Source of the DNA: Cephalotrichum gorgonifer
Lineage: Eukaryota; Ascomycota; Sordariomycetes; Microascales; Microascaceae
Length of the DNA: 64,000 nt
Reading direction: 5' to 3'
NCBI GenBank assembly: GCA_900312665.1
Contig: ONZQ02000001.1
Location: 3,554,875 to 3,618,874, forward strand
The translations under genes and the position numbers were made by a program. Positions 45,271 through 56,521 of this stretch are shown here, piece by piece. The notes under the pieces are model-generated. The model made no database searches, was not told the origin of the DNA, and saw only the letters and a list, made by a program, of their open reading frames with translations. How positions within the stretch are numbered: position 1 is the stretch's first letter; each line of letters starts with the position of its first letter.

Positions 45271-46173
45271 CCTTGCAACCGCGGGAAGTATTGAGAGGCG
45301 ATCTTAGCGGTTGTTGTATACGGTGGGCGGGCCTTTTGAGAAGGGTGAAGGGTGAAGAGTGTAAAAGTGTAGGAAGGGGATCGATACGAAGGTCAGACGA
45401 GGACCCGTGAATGTCTCTGGCAGGCGAGCGTGAATGAATGGAATCGTTATCGATGTTAAGAGCCGCAGATTAGAAGATAAGGCAATAAAAAAAGCTGCAT
45501 TCAGAAGCCCGTTTATTATCCTGTTTAAATGTGAGATTATTTTTACCCGCTGACGGGCTAAACGAGAGTATTCGTGGATAGAACCTGCCAGGAGAGGATG
45601 CTGAGATGGTCTGAGATTCACAAAATCAGGCCTCCAGAACCTCAATTCCCGTAAGACGGCGGAATAACTAACTAATACGATATACTTGGATATCCCTATA
45701 ATAATGGGTGCTTGTACGAAGTAGGTCTAGATTATAGGATGAGTCAGCACACACTGACTGATGGACGTGGGCTTTTGATGGTCTATTATGAATGGCACTC
45801 GATTGGGTGTTCTCTTATTCTCCTCCTTGTATTTAAAACACTACTGAGGATATCAGGTTCAAATTGACCCTCTAACGTACAAGAAAGGCAAGGCCAAGCC
45901 AAGTCGCCATCAGGTTCCCCAACATGGAGCAACAGCTAGTGGTGGGTCTTGGTATACTTGTACAACCATGAGGTAGTTACAGCTGAACGTGGTGACTCAG
46001 TGATTGACTCCTCCAGATGTTAGTCACCCCAAATCTCTGAAACCCCATGTTTTTTTAACCTCCGGTGACGGACTTCCAATCTTTCTATCTCGCCTCTTAC
46101 TTCCACTTCCCACAAAACACATTGGCTTGATCTCCGAGCGCCCTAGCCAATTGACAACTCCCAATCGCACATA
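45271..46173. other. Divergent MAG1-LYS1 promoter region
   Basis: Shared upstream region; contains the CPC1/Gcn4-type sites described separately close to LYS1. No gene seen. Confidence 0.5.
45993..45999 (+). promoter_or_regulatory. Gcn4/CPC1 (cross-pathway control) site of LYS1
   Basis: Exact TGACTCA, 175 bp upstream of the LYS1 start. Two near matches sit beside it: TGACTCC at 46005 and TTAGTCA (TGACTAA inverted) at 46020. Amino-acid biosynthesis genes in fungi are typically induced on starvation through such sites. Binding itself is inferred. Confidence 0.65.
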
Positions 46174-47343
46174 ATGCCTACAGTCATTCACCTACGGGCC
46201 GAGACCAAGCCCTTCGAGCGACGGTCCCCACGTACGTTACTGAGCTGGAAGTCGTCATTACCCCGCGGACCCACTGCTAACGGTTGAGAGGCAGTGTCGC
46301 CCGATTCGGCCAAGGCCCTCCTCGACGCTGGCTACGTTGTCCGTGTCGAACCGTCCGTCGATCGCATCTACAAGGATGAGGAGTTCTCCGCCGCCGGCGC
46401 GGAGCTGGTCCCCGCCGGATCGTGGCTGAAGGCCCCGAAAGAGGACATCATTCTTGGCCTAAAGGAGCTCCCCGATGATGACGTGCCCTTCCCCAACCCG
46501 TACATCCACTTCCAGCACTGCTTCAAGAAGCAGACCGGTTGGGTGCAGTCACTCTCGCGCTTTGCTCGGGGAGGCGGTACCCTGTACGACCTCGAGTTCC
46601 TGACCAACCCGGACGGCCGTCGCCTCGCAGCCTTCGGCTACTGGGCCGGATACGCGGGCGCGGGGATTGCCCTCTTGTCTTGGGCGCACCAGATCCTCAA
46701 CCCGGGTCAGCCCCAGGGCCCGGTGCCCAGCTTTGATTCCGCGCCCGCCTTGACGGCGCACATCAAGTCGGTACTCGAGGCCCCGATACGTGCCAACGAG
46801 GGCCGCCCTCCCCGCGTCATCGTGATCGGCGCTCTCGGGCGGTGCGGTAGTGGCGCCGTCAACTTCTTCCGCGATGCCGGCATCCCGGAAGAGTCCATCC
46901 TGAAGTGGGACATGGCGGAGACCAGCCGCGGCGGGCCCTTCCCGGAGGTCGCCGAGTCTGACATCTTCGTCAACTGCGTGTACCTCGGCCCCCACAAGGC
47001 GCCGCCCTTCGTCACCGCCGAGTCGCTCTCCTACCCCGAGAGGCGGCTCCGCGTGATCTGCGACGTCAGCTGCGACCCCAATAGCGAGAACAACCCGATC
47101 CCTGTCTACTCCGAGTACAGCACGTTCGACAACCCCACTATTCCGGCTTCGGTGGAGCTCGTCGGGCCGGAGCTGCGGATCATCGCCATTGACCACCTCC
47201 CCACCCTGGTCGCACGTGAGAGCAGCGACGAGTTCTCCGGCCTGCTGCTGCCGGCTCTGCTTACCCTGGACCGCCGGGAGACCGAGGGCGTTTGGCAGAG
47301 GGCGGAGCAGGTCTTCAAGGACAGGGTTGCGCAATTGCCTTAG
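46174..47343 (+). CDS. LYS1: Saccharopine dehydrogenase (NAD+, L-lysine-forming)
   Basis: Last step of the fungal alpha-aminoadipate pathway: splits saccharopine to lysine and 2-oxoglutarate. Exons 46174-46231 and 46295-47343 give 368 residues, the normal length. Exon 1 encodes MPTVIHLRAETKPFERRSP, joining to LSPDSAKALLDAGY. Family marks include HFQHCFKKQTGW, TLYDLEFLTN, GYWAGYAGA, the nucleotide loop VIGALGRCGSGAV, and CDVSCDPNSENNPIPVY. The C-terminus AQLP has no obvious peroxisomal signal, although some fungal Lys1 proteins carry one. Upstream CPC1 sites suggest induction under amino-acid shortage. Confidence 0.97.
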
Positions 47344-48662
47344 GGAACTAGCCGAGGGTGGACGGGGAGGGCCGGCTGTCACGAGGATTCCAGTTGGCGC
47401 AACGTGCGGCGAACGGGGTTGATCTCCAACGATGGGAAGGATACACAGGCCGTCTTAGATAGATAGAGAACCGGCGTCCCAAGGTCTTCTTTACATGATA
47501 CGGAGGGTATGAAAAGCGCACGAATACAAGTAGACTACGATGTCTCATGAGTAAGAAGTGGAGTGCCACCTCGGCTTTACTTGTGTTTGTAGGTTCAATG
47601 TTGTGAGTTTGAAGCAGAGCATGCGCCTTTGTTCTGGGATAAGTGGCCCGCTAGTTAATACCACAGCCTCAATTGATTGACTGCTCAGAGGCTCTACTTC
47701 GTGCTCAATGTTGCATTCAGAAATAGAAAATACAACAATCTGTATGTACGAATAACCCGCCAAGCTCCTTCAGCGATTTCTCCCTGGGTCAGTGCCAAGT
47801 TTTTGATCGATAGCTAAGATAACCAAGCACATTTTCTGCATCGCTGACTGGTTGGATGTGAAGAATGTGGGTCCCGTTATCAGAAATTGTCCATACTTAC
47901 CCCTGTTCAACAAATGTATCCTTGCATATATTACATAATCTGCATATCGAAGGAACGCGATACCTGTATATTGTCGTGTTTCCTGGGTGGAGATCAACGT
48001 GCAGGGGCGGTGGTACATGATTCGTACTCGTACTCGTATGAGCAAATATTACTTCGTATTCCGCCACCTGGAATCTTGGTCGGGCACAGCCTTCGACCGG
48101 TTAAAGCTTCGACTTTTCCCACTTTGTCCTGTATGTCAGACATGTTCGTAAACGATGAATTGGGCGCGACAAGCTCAAGAGTAATTCGCCCTGGGAAAAT
48201 TAGTGTCAGAGCTAGGGCCTGTGTAAGGAGGAGGCCCCGAAACAGTTGTCAGCTGTGGAACAAGCTAGCCAGAGGCGCGTAGGTGACATTAGATTGAGTT
48301 GCTTTGACATAAAAGTTCGAAGGATTTGCATCTGCCGGGCAGGTACTTTCGACTACCGTCAGGGGTACCCGCATTAACACTTCATGTCAGCTTAATCTGG
48401 ACCTAGAATTAGTTATCGGCGTACTGTTTTTTCCTCCCCATTCATCCCCCCTTACCTAGCATCTCGATCCACAGATCAATCTTCCAACTACCTCCACCAC
48501 TTACCAACCACCAACCATCACGTCAACCCGTAATCCCCGACGCCGCAAGCCGATCCGAACGTCAAAGAGCGACCACACTTTTTCCCGACGCGCTTATCAG
48601 CGTAATTCTACCCGATATCTCGATTCTACTCCGGACGCGGCGGGTGGCCTCGATCAGCGACC
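47344..48662. other. Intergenic region before MNN9
   Basis: LYS1 3' flank and MNN9 promoter; AC-rich pyrimidine leader just before the start (48470-48560). No gene seen. Confidence 0.4.
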
Positions 48663-50229
48663 ATGCTTCTCCCAAAGGGCTATAACTGGAAGGCGGCCCG
48701 GGAACAGCTCCCGCCCGTCAGATCAGTATGGGTGTTTCTCACGAAGACACGCGTCCTACTGTCCATGGCACTTGTAGGGGCCATCATATTATTATATAGA
48801 AGCGTTTGGAGTTCGGCGTCCGAGATGCAGAAGTAAGATGCGACCGATAGCCCACCGTGGACGGATGCGCCCAGGATCACGCTCACGATCGCGCTCCCGA
48901 ACCAAACATGCTGACGTTGGTTTCTCTCTAGCTTTTACTGTTGGGGCCCATCGAAGCCGCCGATGGAAATGACAGCCCGAGAGGAGGCCGCCTGGCACGG
49001 CCACCTCAGCACACCCGTCATATTCAACCACCACAGGCCCCTGGAGGTCGAATCCCCGACCATAAACCACTACAACCTTAATGAGATCACCTCCACGAGA
49101 GACGCCGTCAAGAAGGAGCAGCGAGTTCTCATCCTCACACCCCTGAAGGACGCCGAGGAGTACCTCCCGACATACTTCAGGCTGCTTTCCGAGCTCACCT
49201 ACCCCCACCATCTCATCGACCTCGCCTTCTTGATCTCCGACTCGTCCCCCAACACCAAGATCATCCTCACTTCCGAAATCAAACGTCTGCAGAGTGGAGA
49301 GGACGTCTTGCCGTTCCGCAGCGTCGAGATATTCGACAAGGACTTCGGCTACGAGCTCAGCCAGGATGTCGAGTATAGGCACTCCTTCGAGGCGCAAGGC
49401 CCCCGCCGGAAAGCGATGGGGAGAGCAAGGAACTACCTGCTCTACTCAGCCCTCAAGCCCGATCACTCGTGGGTCTACTGGAGGGATGTAGACATCGTTG
49501 AGAGCCCGAAGAAGATTTTGGAAGATTTGATCCAGCACGATAAGGACATCATAGTGCCCAGTTAGTATACTCTCTTCGCAAGGTGCTCAGGACTCTGATT
49601 GCTAACACTCGATTAGATATCTGGTTCCACCGACTTAAGGATGGCCGTGATATCGAAGGCCGATGTACGTTTCAACCCAACCCAACCCCCCCCCCCCCTT
49701 TTCTCCTTTCGCGCCTCATATCAGCTCGTGAGCTAACACTGGTATAGTCGACTACAACTCTTGGGTCGAGACCGATCAAGGCCGCAAGCTTCGTGAGACT
49801 CTATCTGAAGATGTCGTTCTTGCTGAGGGTAAGAGTTTACTTGGCAACGCACATGCCGGGTCGCGCTAACCGAGTACTAGGTTACAAGGAGTATAAGACC
49901 GGACGCACCTACATGGCCAAGATGGGTGACTGGCGAGGCAACCAGCACGAGGAGATTGAACTCGATGGAGTTGGTGGCGTGAGCATCCTTGTTAAGGCTG
50001 ATGTACATCGTTCGGGTATGGAGCTTCCCCTCAGCAGGCCCTACTTTCTTTTCGCTTCTCTTACTGACTTGTATGATGTTCAGGCATCAACTTCCCTTGC
50101 TACGCCTTCGAGAACCAGGCCGAGACGGAAGGGTTCGCGAAGATGGCCAAGAAGGCCGGGTACCAGGTCATCGGCCTGCCTAGCTACGTCGTCTGGCACC
50201 AGGACACTGCCGAGAAGAGCAACCTTTGA
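48663..50229 (+). CDS. MNN9: Golgi alpha-mannosyltransferase MNN9 (Mnn9/Anp1/Van1 family)
   Basis: Subunit of the cis-Golgi mannan polymerase complexes that extend the alpha-1,6 mannan backbone of N-glycans. Exons 48663-48832, 48932-49560, 49617-49664, 49748-49828, 49881-50015 and 50084-50229 give 402 residues. Type II topology: short cytosolic tail, anchor VLLSMALVGAIILLYRSVW, then lumenal domain. Family blocks are RVLILTPLKDAEEYLPTYF, AFLISDSSPNTK, GRARNYLLYSALKPDHSWVY, the metal-binding DVD in WRDVDIVESP, and IPVNIWFHRLKDG-like VPNIWFHRLKDG. The end is GYQVIGLPSYVVWHQDT. Intron 3 carries a C13 run. Confidence 0.95.
49686..49698 (+). repeat. C13 homopolymer in MNN9 intron 3
   Basis: Thirteen C in a row 21 nt from the 5' splice site of an 83-nt intron. 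Confidence 0.9.
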
Positions 50230-51392
50230 GCAGCGCTCAAGCTCCTACCTCGAGCCCCCTTACCAATTCTCGCGCATGACTGTGCTTTTTAATGTCAACC
50301 CGTTCTCGCAAGGGCTATTTTTACGGTGTCGGGGACGGGGGGAGACGGACTACTTATACGAGCGCTCATGATACAGTTGGCGAAAACTTTACGCGGCCCG
50401 ATAAGGAAATATCGAGATTTCTACTATTGCGGGCCGGCTAGATACTTGGGGTCGATATGCGGTATGTCTGCGACGCCCTTTATCACACTGGGTCTCTGCA
50501 TTTTTTCTGGGAATGGGGTACATGGTCTTGCTTTGTTTTTCTTATTTTGTTCTTTCTTCTCTTTTTGTGTTAATAATAGCCCAATCCACGAACGAATGTT
50601 TCGAGACTGGATCACTTTGCCCCGGTTGTCCTGTTTTTCTGTCTACCTCCTGGGGAACTATCTCCCCCCTTGCTACCTCCTAGGACGAACGGGCATAGGA
50701 CATTCGTGGCGTTGGGGGTAGTTGCAATATTAGACTGTCAAGTTTTGTTTCTGCTTGGGATAGGGGGAAGGCGTGTTCAAACTAGAAGTGTTGAGTCTTT
50801 GACGGGGAGTGGGAAGTTTATGCACTGATATCTGTTTCTTCAAAGGGCAAGGGGGTTGGGGGGGACGACCTTGGCGCTTCTTTCCGTTTTTGAGACTCGT
50901 GTGCTGCTATCCTGATAGGAGTGTTGGACTTCATCTGTTTAACTGAATATAATCGACAGGGCCTCGGTTTTACTTCTGCATGACTCGAACGGCTTGACGA
51001 CTTAAGGTCCCTTTATATTGTATGCCAGACCTCCATGGGCTCGTTATACATCCGTGATATCGGGAGTGGGGTCAACTTATGCACCGTCGAGAGGTTTCCC
51101 ACCCGTGCATGTCCTTGGCTGCACGCGGTACAACACATGATACTGATGGGGAAGGGCAAGTGGTAAACTATTAGCTCGGGATGGGATTGTATATCTTCGA
51201 CCATCACAACTCTATACAGCGGTAGCATACAACGGCGCCCACTCCGAGGGCAAGGGGGGGGGAAGGCCTCTCGATATCGAGCTAGTGCCCGACCTTCTAA
51301 CTCCTCTCTTCTCCCACCAGCTTCCAGCTCCTAGCTCCCACTACCGGGGAGCTCATATCAAATTCCAAGCAACTTGCACGGGGGAGAGTGCC
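50230..51392. other. Convergent intergenic region
   Basis: 3' flanks of MNN9 and QCR7; T-rich around 50520-50570. No gene seen. Confidence 0.4.
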
Positions 51393-52084
51393 TTAGTGGG
51401 TCTTGATGACCTCGACGGTGTCGAGGGCGGCCTTCTCCTTCTGCTCGGCCTTGATCTGCTCGATGATGGGCCTGAGGTACGGCTTGTCCTATCACGCGAT
51501 TCGAGTTAGAAACCTCGTCTCCGTCCCGGGGACCAACGCCACGTCTCTGGTCCGATGGAACCAAACGGGGGAACGCACCTCGGACACCTTGGTCCACTCC
51601 TCCTTGGGGAGGATCTTATGCGTGATCGAGAGCTGCACGGCGCGACGGAGGCGGAATACGCGGTCGTAGGACTCCTTGGCGGACAGGCGCTTCAGGGCGA
51701 GCTGGCCCTCGGGGGACTCCTCGACGTCGAGTACATCATCGTACCTATAACCCACACACCCCTCCTGTTAGCCAATGGCCTTCAACTTCTTCCTCCCTTC
51801 AAGCTTCGGGGAAATCCACCGTCCCCCCCCCCTTTTCCCTCTCCCCCGAATGCGCATCAGGATCAGGCAATCGATCGAACAACACGGGGGAGGCGAACGG
51901 GGCGAGGAGAAGGAGGGTCGGTTTCGTGTGCGTGTGTGTATATGTGGAAGGTGTGCGCGTACTTGAGCCCGAGTTGCCGGTAGTTCCTAGACTGCCACTC
52001 GTTAAGCCTGTTCACGACGGACAGCAGCCAGGGGCGACGGTGCACGAAGCTCGCGACGCGGGTCAGGTTCGCCGGGGTCGACAT
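51393..52084 (-). CDS. QCR7: Cytochrome bc1 complex subunit 7
   Basis: Matrix-side subunit of mitochondrial ubiquinol-cytochrome c reductase. Exons 52084-51963, 51744-51579 and 51488-51393 give 127 residues, the family length. The start [20 protein letters not shown] is followed by [20 protein letters not shown], then [34 protein letters not shown] and the end [14 protein letters not shown]. No cleaved presequence is expected for Qcr7. Intron 1 is the one intron here whose transcript strand is G-rich rather than C-rich (G10). Two inverted CCAAT boxes lie upstream. Confidence 0.95.
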
Positions 52085-53114
52085 CTTTTATGCACTGTCT
52101 CGGGGTGGGAAGAGAGCGGCGTGGGTGTTGGGGCTTTCGTGGAGGTTGTCGTTGGGACTTCGGGTGGTGCTGCTCGGCAAAGCTTCGAAGGTTTCGTTCG
52201 AGACGCTCAAATTCCCTCGATTGGAATCGGACGAGGTTGATTGGCCTGGGAGATTTTTGGCCGGCTGGCACGGGTGAATTCGGGTGGAGTCACGTGACGC
52301 GCAGCAGCTTGCTTGCTCTGGGTGGTGTGGTTGTGACTTGAGTCTGAATGCACTGACGGACTGAGGACTCAAATACAAAGCCGCCAATGCCGCCACGCCA
52401 CCACACATACCACCCTGACCAACAGCAAATAGCCGGTGCCAATTAATGCGAAGAATGTCCCCGTGCTCATATTTATCGCGTATTTACAAATCCTAATCTC
52501 AATGGTGTACTCCACGATGTCGTAGATCCGGACCTCCTTTGCTACTTACAAGCTGCGAGTTCACGTGCCCGTAAGTCCCCACACACTTTACAGAGTAGGC
52601 CGAAACAGCTCCTCTCCTCCCCCGAACTCCCCGGCCAGCTCGCAAGGCAACTGGCTCGGAAGAAGGGATTCAAGCCGTAGGACGAGCCATCGCTGGATCC
52701 GTCCGAAAAATGGGCGGATATTGTTTAGTAGTAGCGCCTGCCGCCGCTAGACGCGGCGCTCATTGGTGCGGGAGAAGGTGTGGGTGAGAGTTTCTGGGGC
52801 TGCCCCGCGGGACCTCCATCCAATATCGTTGATGGCGGGGCAGAGTTTCGAGGTTGGACGGTTATACATGAGCCGCCTCTGCGCCGAGCCCAAAGTATAA
52901 AGAGCGTGTCGCCATTCGGTCCTCCTTGGGAAGGGGCTTTCTTTCTTCTACCTCTAGAATCACATACCTATTTGGACCATATTCCGGTGTAAAATCATCC
53001 TAGTCGTATCCAAAAATCGGGACTCGATATCAAGCAACCCCCAAACGGCCTTGACCCCTCTTACACTACCCCAATTGCATACCATAAGCTCCCCCCCTCT
53101 TTCACACCCTCAAG
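52085..53114. other. Divergent intergenic region
   Basis: Promoters of QCR7 (minus) and the SDR gene (plus), with the CCAAT pair at 52220-52244. No gene seen. Confidence 0.4.
52220..52244 (-). promoter_or_regulatory. Pair of CCAAT boxes upstream of QCR7
   Basis: ATTGG on the plus strand at 52220-52224 and 52240-52244 reads CCAAT towards QCR7, about 136 and 156 bp before its start. The HAP complex binds CCAAT and drives respiratory genes in fungi; use of these copies is inferred and single CCAAT words are common by chance. Confidence 0.4.
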
Positions 53115-53966
53115 ATGTCGCGGCCGCTAGAAGGAAAGCTCGCCATTGTCACAGGCGCACCCCGAGGCATCGGTCTCGCTATCTCGGAGCATCTGGCCTC
53201 CAAGGGCGCCAACCTGGCCCTCTGCTACTCCTCCCCCAGCTCCCAGTCCCTTGCCGAGGACCTCTCGCAGGCGCTCCAATCTAAGCACAACATCCGCACC
53301 TGCATAGCCCAGGCAGACCTTGGAACCCCCTCCGGCGCGTCAACCCTCATCTCCACGATCAAGTCCGCCTTCGCGCCCGAGGGCACCAAGTTCCAGATCG
53401 ACATCATTGTCAACAACGCCGGTGTGGCACTAAACAACAAGCTCCCGGACATCAAAATCTCCGAGTTCGAAACGACCTACAGGGTCAACGTTCTGGGCCC
53501 GCTCCTCCTTGTCCAGGCCGCGCAGCCTTTCCTCCCGACCGACCGCTCCGGCCGCATCGTGAACCTCTCCTCCGTGAGTGCCGGCTGCGGCTTCGTGGGG
53601 CAGTCGGTCTACGGTGGCACCAAGGGCGCGCTGGAAGCCATGACGCGCACGTGGTCGAGGGAGCTGGCGGAGAACTGCACCGTCAACGCCATCAACCCGG
53701 GCCCCGTGCTGAGCGTCATGTACGACAAGAACACGGACGAGTTCAAGGAGCTCATCAGGCCCTTCATCCAGCACTCGCCGCTCATGAACGCTAGGGAGGG
53801 CGTCGATGCACAGGCCCTCGTAGAGGACGCGAAGACGAGCGGCGGGAGGCCGGCCTACCCCGAGGAGATCGCGGGCATCGTGGGGATGCTGTGCCTGAAG
53901 GAGGCTGCCTGGTGCACGGGGCAGGTCGTATCCGCGAACGGGGGCATGTTGATGGGGACGCAGTGA
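53115..53966 (+). CDS. Short-chain dehydrogenase/reductase
   Basis: Single exon, 283 residues, classical SDR. Cofactor loop TGAPRGIG (14-21 region), NNAG at 100-103, catalytic Ser in NLSSVSAG (about 152-153) and YGGTK (Y166, K170) are present. The PG motif after the active site (INPGP) is intact and the end ANGGMLMGTQ is typical of the 3-oxoacyl-ACP reductase-like branch. An Ala replaces the usual Ser/Gly in the second loop position (TGAPRG), which does not preclude activity. Substrate and cofactor preference cannot be set from sequence; no biosynthetic cluster surrounds it. Confidence 0.93.
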   Translation: MSRPLEGKLAIVTGAPRGIGLAISEHLASKGANLALCYSSPSSQSLAEDLSQALQSKHNIRTCIAQADLGTPSGASTLISTIKSAFAPEGTKFQIDIIVNNAGVALNNKLPDIKISEFETTYRVNVLGPLLLVQAAQPFLPTDRSGRIVNLSSVSAGCGFVGQSVYGGTKGALEAMTRTWSRELAENCTVNAINPGPVLSVMYDKNTDEFKELIRPFIQHSPLMNAREGVDAQALVEDAKTSGGRPAYPEEIAGIVGMLCLKEAAWCTGQVVSANGGMLMGTQ

Positions 53967-54394
53967 GCGGAAGTGTGGTGGGGTGGGAGTTGGGAGTTTG
54001 AGCGTGGGGTTGCATTGTATAGCCATATAGCCAATGGCCCTGGCCTTTGATATGGCTGAGGATGGATATGACCAACTGTATATAGAGATATTCGAATCAT
54101 GCCCGATGGTATTACAAACTAAGTTTCCCCGTCGAACCACTTTGTGTGGTTATATTGTAGGAAGCTCGGGCTCCGCTTGCCCCAAGACTTCGGAGTATAG
54201 TTGCCGAGAGCAAAAGGGGAGTACCAGTGTTCCTTCCCTCACGACCTCAGAACTCAGAATGTAAGGAAGGAGCGAGCAACATCTGCTTACGAAGTACTAG
54301 ATATTCTTATGCAGTCCATGCCTGCGATCTTATATTTTGTCCTCGAGCTTGTCCTATCTGCGGTAGGAGCGACAAACGGTTGGCGTCGGTACTA

Positions 54395-54515
54395 CCCCCC
54401 CCCCCCCTTTCCGTTTCTCCCTTCTCCCCTTCTCCCCTTCTCCCCTTCTCCCCTTCTCCCCTTCTCCCCTTCTCCCCTTCTCCCCTTCTCCCCTTCTCCC
54501 CTTCTCTCTCACGTT
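54395..54515 (+). repeat. Polypyrimidine block with (TTCTCCCC)10 minisatellite
   Basis: C13 (54395-54407) and a short T/C spacer lead into ten perfect 8-bp units from 54422 to 54501, ending in CTCTC. The strand asymmetry (pure pyrimidine) could allow triplex formation and is prone to length change. Confidence 0.9.
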
Positions 54516-55010
54516 ACTTCGATTCCGCCTCCGTACCTCCCACTCGTTCCTGCTTCTGCTTCTCAGTACTCATTCACAAGTGGTACAGGACCTCCAACTC
54601 CCTTGCGAGTGCCGCTGCCCTACTCTCGCTCTTCACCTCCAACCTCTCTTCTAAGCATGGTCTATCTGGACGGCCGTGGCGATCCAGCAGCCTGCAGTGG
54701 CACATTAGTTCATCATATCTTTTTTTTAGAGCTGTCTAACCTTGTCAATTTCACTTGCATGCTTAGAACGGCTTTATTCAGACATCTAATGGGTTTGAAA
54801 GGTTTGAATATGGCTTAGACTGAAAGATGCCACCTTGGTTATGCCCATGCTCTAGTCAGCGTTATCGAGCCCCGCGTGGTACTCACTTGGGCTGGTGTTT
54901 ACGTCCTTCCGCCAGGAAGTGTTTGGAGTCAATGTTTGGCGTGGATGCCGGAGCAGCACAGTCCATCTCACCTAGGTCCTCATCTGTATAAGAGCGTGCT
55001 TCCATGCAGG

Positions 55011-55202
55011 GGGACACCGCTGCAATATGCTGCCTGCTGGGGTTACCACAGTATCAGAGAAGCCTCAAGTCTCGTGGAGTTCAAGCTGCTCATCGACTAC
55101 GGTTCCGATGAGAAGGCTGTCCTTGTGGATGGCGGTGACACCGCTCTGGGTGTTTGTCACGAAGTGAATGAAGAAAGGCGGGTGGGATTCTCGAGGGAAT
55201 GA
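55011..55202 (+). pseudogene. Possible ankyrin-repeat relic
   Basis: One frame reads GTPLQYAACWGY, then after about ten extra residues LVEFKLLIDYGSDEKAVL and GGDTALGVCHE. This is the shape of a single ankyrin repeat plus the start of the next (G-TPL-x-AA-x-x-G, LL-x-x-G-x-D, G-x-TAL). No start, no further repeats and no splice partners were found, so if real it is a decayed piece. Chance cannot be excluded. Confidence 0.3.
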
Positions 55203-55663
55203 GAAGTATTAAAAGGGTATCAAGGCAGCTAAACTAGAGACGGCATAGAAACAATACATCTATCATCTGAAATTCCTGCTTACTGCGGCGACCGGTAGAT
55301 GCTGGGGGACTACTCGTATGGATGGGGATTCCTCACTTGAGGAGGGAAGATGTGGTGGATCGTGGATTTGTTGTTCAGCCCTGGGTCAGTACTGGCTCAC
55401 TGACAACTTGGATTCCAGTATAGATGTGGAAGATTTATAAGCCAATCTTGGTCAATATGGGCAGGTTGCCACTGCTTGGTGGGGCACTATAACATCCCAC
55501 TTTGACTCTTCACTGTTCACAAGAGGCCCCCGCCAATCCAACATCTAATACCTTCAAACCCGAAACAGGCTGAGAAGAACAAGGAAACAAGTCTCCCAAG
55601 AGAACTCAAAGATCTCCAGGACAATCCAAAATACAAAATACCACCCAAAAGAAAAGGGAAAAA

Positions 55664-56197
55664 ATGGACGACCTCTTCGACGGGGCTCTCTCCCTGGAAG
55701 ACGCCCTATACAAGCGGGGCTACGACCAGGGCGTCGCGGACGGCGCCCGCGCCGGCAAGCTGGAGGGCCGCTCCGTCGGCATGGGGAAAGGGTTCGAAAA
55801 GTTCTCTGAGGCGGGGAAGTTATACGGGCGGGCGGTTGTGTGGGCGAACCGGCTACCCTCTGCTAAGCGGGGCCTCTCGGTGGAGGAAGCGGGGGGTGAA
55901 GCTGGGGGGGGTCGGACGGGGGAGGCCAGGAGGAGTCCTGAGCCAGCGACTTCAGGGGAGGGAGGACAGGGAAGTTTGCCTCCGTTGCCGGGTAATACGA
56001 GGCTGGCGAGGAACGTGGAGACCGTCCACGCCCTGATGGAGCCGGCGACGCTCTCGACGGAGAACAGCGATGAGGCCGTCCAGGATTTCGACGATCGGTT
56101 TAAGAGGGCACAAGGAAAGGCTAAGGTGGTGGAGAGGATGATTGGAGGAAAAGTTTCCAAGGTAGAGGGGAGCGGCTCGAAAGGCGAAGAGAGCTAG
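55664..56197 (+). CDS. LTO1: LTO1/Yae1-family protein (deca-GX3 motif)
   Basis: Adaptor with Yae1 that targets the cytosolic Fe-S machinery to the ribosome-recycling ATPase Rli1/ABCE1. Single exon, 177 residues. The hallmark deca-GX3 repeat is clear near residues 19-43: GYDQGVADGARAGKLEGRSV then GMGKGF, preceded by LSLEDALYKR. The C-terminal half is acidic and disordered, with VQDFDDRFKRAQGKAKVVER as a likely helix. The usual C-terminal Trp of Lto1 clients is not present here; the tail ends GEES. Convergent with the complex I gene. Confidence 0.88.
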   Translation: MDDLFDGALSLEDALYKRGYDQGVADGARAGKLEGRSVGMGKGFEKFSEAGKLYGRAVVWANRLPSAKRGLSVEEAGGEAGGGRTGEARRSPEPATSGEGGQGSLPPLPGNTRLARNVETVHALMEPATLSTENSDEAVQDFDDRFKRAQGKAKVVERMIGGKVSKVEGSGSKGEES

Positions 56198-56521
56198 GGC
56201 TGCTGCGGAAGACAAGGGGGATGGGTTTCGTTACCATGGGCATGGATATATACCCCGGAGTAGATAGACGTCACGTTGCATAGACGACACAAATCAAAAG
56301 ACAAATGGAACATATACACTATGCCTTGAAATATCACGAATCTAGGCTCTAACAGTGCTCTTCTCTAGGCGACCTTGCAAGTTTACACACCCGACGCCTC
56401 GCCCCATTCCCCCATCCTCCATCCTCCACGATTATCCTACTGGAACGTCCTGCAAGGATACCTACGCAACCTGGTTAGTAACCACCAGAACACACAGACA
56501 AAAAGGACGACGCTTCTCGAC
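56198..56521. other. Convergent 3' intergenic region
   Basis: 324 bp between the ends of LTO1 and the complex I gene. No element recognised. Confidence 0.4.

Larger units (their letters stand above)
53967..55663. other. Intergenic region with minisatellite and possible gene relic
   Basis: SDR 3' flank, a long polypyrimidine minisatellite (54395-54515), a possible ankyrin-like relic (about 55011-55202) and the LTO1 promoter. Confidence 0.45.

Noticed and set aside
46549..47382. Minus-strand 277-aa open frame across LYS1
   Set aside because: Antisense shadow of a highly biased coding sequence; no family match.
54201..54818. Plus-strand 205-aa frame
   Set aside because: Most of it is the TTCTCCCC minisatellite translated; two frames stay open there because an 8-bp repeat has no stop.
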